DNA from: Candidatus Sulfotelmatobacter sp.
Lineage (GTDB): Bacteria; Acidobacteriota; Terriglobia; Terriglobales; Acidobacteriaceae
Assembly (NCBI GenBank): GCA_025462865.1
Contig: JAOAPI010000177.1
Coordinates: 57,323 to 121,322, forward strand
Reading direction: 5' to 3'
DNA: 64,000 bases
Shown: piece by piece, positions 62,858-64,000 of the stretch
Layout of the letters: each line of letters begins with the position of its first letter
How positions within the stretch are numbered: position 1 is the stretch's first letter
Position numbers and translations under genes: made by a program
The notes under the pieces: model-generated
The model's input: the letters and a program-made list of their open reading frames with translations, nothing else
Told to the model about the DNA's origin: nothing
Database searches by the model: none

Positions 62858-63796
62858 ATGGTCCAGCGCGGCGCACCCGAAAAACCCTATCCCCGTTTCA
62901 TTCCACCAATGGAATGTCTTGCAACTGAGAAGCTGCCTGAAGGCGACCAATGGACCTACGAAGCTAAATGGGACGGCTATAGAACTCTCGCAGTAAAAAG
63001 TGGGAAAACAGTCGGTCTTTACTCCGACCAGGGCAATTCGCACTCCGAGAAGTTCCCCGGCGTCGTGTTCGCTCTGAGAGAGAACCCTGTGGACAAAGTT
63101 GTTCTCGATGGGGAAGTTGTTGCGCTCAAGGAGAACGGTGTTCCTGATTTCCAACAGCTGCAAAACTGGCGTACGACGAAATACCCAATCATCTACTACG
63201 TGTTTGACGTCTTGCACCATAACTCAAAGGACGTCCTGGGTCTCTCGCTCACCGAGCGCAGAGAAATTCTCGCTGAACTTAGTCAGCGCTTTCGGGATCC
63301 GATCCGCATTTCGCAGGAATTCGATACAAACCTTGACGACTTTGTTGCGGGCATCAAAACCGCGGGACTTGAAGGTGTCATTGCGAAGAATCGACACTCT
63401 CGCTACGAGAGCGGGAAGCGTAGTGGAGCGTGGCTGAAGAAGCGCTTCGGCCAGGTAGGAACTTTTGTTATAGGGGCCTTCACTCCTGGAGCGAACGGTG
63501 TAGACAGCATTCTCATAGGCGAATGGCGAGGCGATAAGCTCTACTTCCTCGACAAGGTCAGAGCAGGCCTGATTTCGCATACTCGAAGAACGCTCTATGA
63601 AGCATTGGCTCCCCTAGTGACAAAGACGTGTCCATTCGTCAACCTGCCTGAACCTCGTAACCGTGCACACGCCGTTACCGAGGAAGAGATGAGAAAATGC
63701 GTTTGGGTCAAGCCTGAACGGCTGGTCGAAATTGAGTTCGTTTCCCGCACAAAAGAGAAAAGGCTGCGGCACGCGAAATTCCGGCGGCTTCTCTAG
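62858..63796 (+). CDS. ATP-dependent DNA ligase (LigD ligase-domain type)
   Basis: This predicts 312 residues from ATG 62858; TTG 62846 is possible. The nucleotidyltransferase domain carries YEAKWDGYR with the adenylated Lys (motif I), DGEVVALK (motif III), VFDVLH (IIIa), GLEGVIAKN (IV) and WLKKR (V). The C-terminal OB domain has VGTFVIGAFTPG and ends with VEIEFVSRTKEKRLRHAKFR. It matches the ligase part of bacterial LigD, without polymerase or phosphoesterase domains. Such stand-alone ligases work in Ku-dependent end joining or other repair. No Ku gene is in the window. Confidence 0.85.
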   Translation: MVQRGAPEKPYPRFIPPMECLATEKLPEGDQWTYEAKWDGYRTLAVKSGKTVGLYSDQGNSHSEKFPGVVFALRENPVDKVVLDGEVVALKENGVPDFQQLQNWRTTKYPIIYYVFDVLHHNSKDVLGLSLTERREILAELSQRFRDPIRISQEFDTNLDDFVAGIKTAGLEGVIAKNRHSRYESGKRSGAWLKKRFGQVGTFVIGAFTPGANGVDSILIGEWRGDKLYFLDKVRAGLISHTRRTLYEALAPLVTKTCPFVNLPEPRNRAHAVTEEEMRKCVWVKPERLVEIEFVSRTKEKRLRHAKFRRLL

Positions 63797-63891
63797 GGCG
63801 TGGAGTTATGAACACGGCCTAGAGCCTGTTGCTGATCTCCCTCGACACGGTGGCACCTCCTCCACTTCCTTACCTAGCAGGCACTCGGCAT

Positions 63892-64000
63892 TCAGTGATC
63901 CGTATAGATCAGGTACTTCTGCCGGACCCGCATGAATTGTTGCAGATCCGGCTGATAGTCCTCGGCAATACACCGCGGATCTTTGCCGGACTTAAGCTCC
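63892..64000 (-). CDS. 3' end of an unknown gene, cut by window edge
   Basis: The last 35 codons of a minus-strand frame run in from the right edge and end at TGA 63892-63894. The sequence (RCIAEDYQPDLQQFMRVRQK, ending YLIYTDH) looks coding, but no family was recognised. The start lies outside the window. Confidence 0.4.
   Translation of the reverse strand, partial: ELKSGKDPRCIAEDYQPDLQQFMRVRQKYLIYTDH

Overview
The window looks like a chromosomal segment of an acidobacterium (Terriglobia-like). This rests on family content rather than a marker gene. It holds very large secreted FG-GAP/Ig-like proteins, a CSLREA beta-helix protein, IPT-RHS toxins, many small orphan secreted or membrane proteins, several ECF sigma/anti-sigma pairs, and a small protein of the MKEPGLDxRHRDK type. 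Most of the window has moderate GC. The stretch from about 45.4 to 53.3 kb, and above all 50.9-53.2 kb, is visibly richer in GC and in CG dinucleotides, which suggests acquired DNA. I saw no rRNA, tRNA or CRISPR.

Layout. 0-1.3 kb: the end of a minus-strand anti-sigma gene and a decayed stretch. 1.3-20 kb: a secretome and polymorphic-toxin region. It has a CSLREA/beta-helix/Ig-like giant, a truncated RHS protein, and two tandemly duplicated IPT-RHS genes that share their first three quarters but end in different toxin domains (a Cys/His amidase-like domain and a putative HExxxH metallopeptidase). Each is followed directly by a small exported or membrane gene that is probably its immunity gene. 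Further on are an RHS scar, small membrane proteins and two paralogous CxxC proteins, with shared intergenic repeats. 20-26 kb: a CHAT-TPR lipoprotein, then a minus-strand HEPN/zinc-finger group divergent from an unusual PD-(D/E)XK plus HEXXH fusion. 26-33 kb: two paralogous divergent modules, each an ECF sigma gene facing a gene for a DNA-binding protein, with a membrane alpha/beta hydrolase between them. 33.5-44 kb: an FG-GAP/Ig-like giant and a response regulator-histidine kinase-porin-cupredoxin operon. 44-45.1 kb: decayed transposase and membrane-protein remnants.

45.4-53.2 kb is the most interesting part. Three overlapping genes encode an SMC/RecF-like ATPase, a HEAT-repeat histidine kinase and a winged-helix response regulator. 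They are followed by a promoter with four CACATCTTT-type repeats and a frameshifted SAVED-domain gene. Next comes a decayed tail of a second copy of the same response regulator, then a second promoter with the same repeat architecture and spacing, and then an intact poly-ubiquitin-like / E2 / JAB / E1 operon. I infer that the ATPase-kinase-regulator cassette is a sensory and regulatory input that was coupled to interchangeable antiviral effector operons. A 57-base repeat lies upstream of this block, and a diverged copy lies upstream of the next defence gene, a 1729-residue nuclease-NTPase resembling Avs/STAND proteins.

59.7-64 kb returns to ordinary genes: a membrane protein with an L7/L12-like tail, a TonB-dependent receptor, a LigD-type ATP-dependent DNA ligase, and the end of an unknown minus-strand gene.
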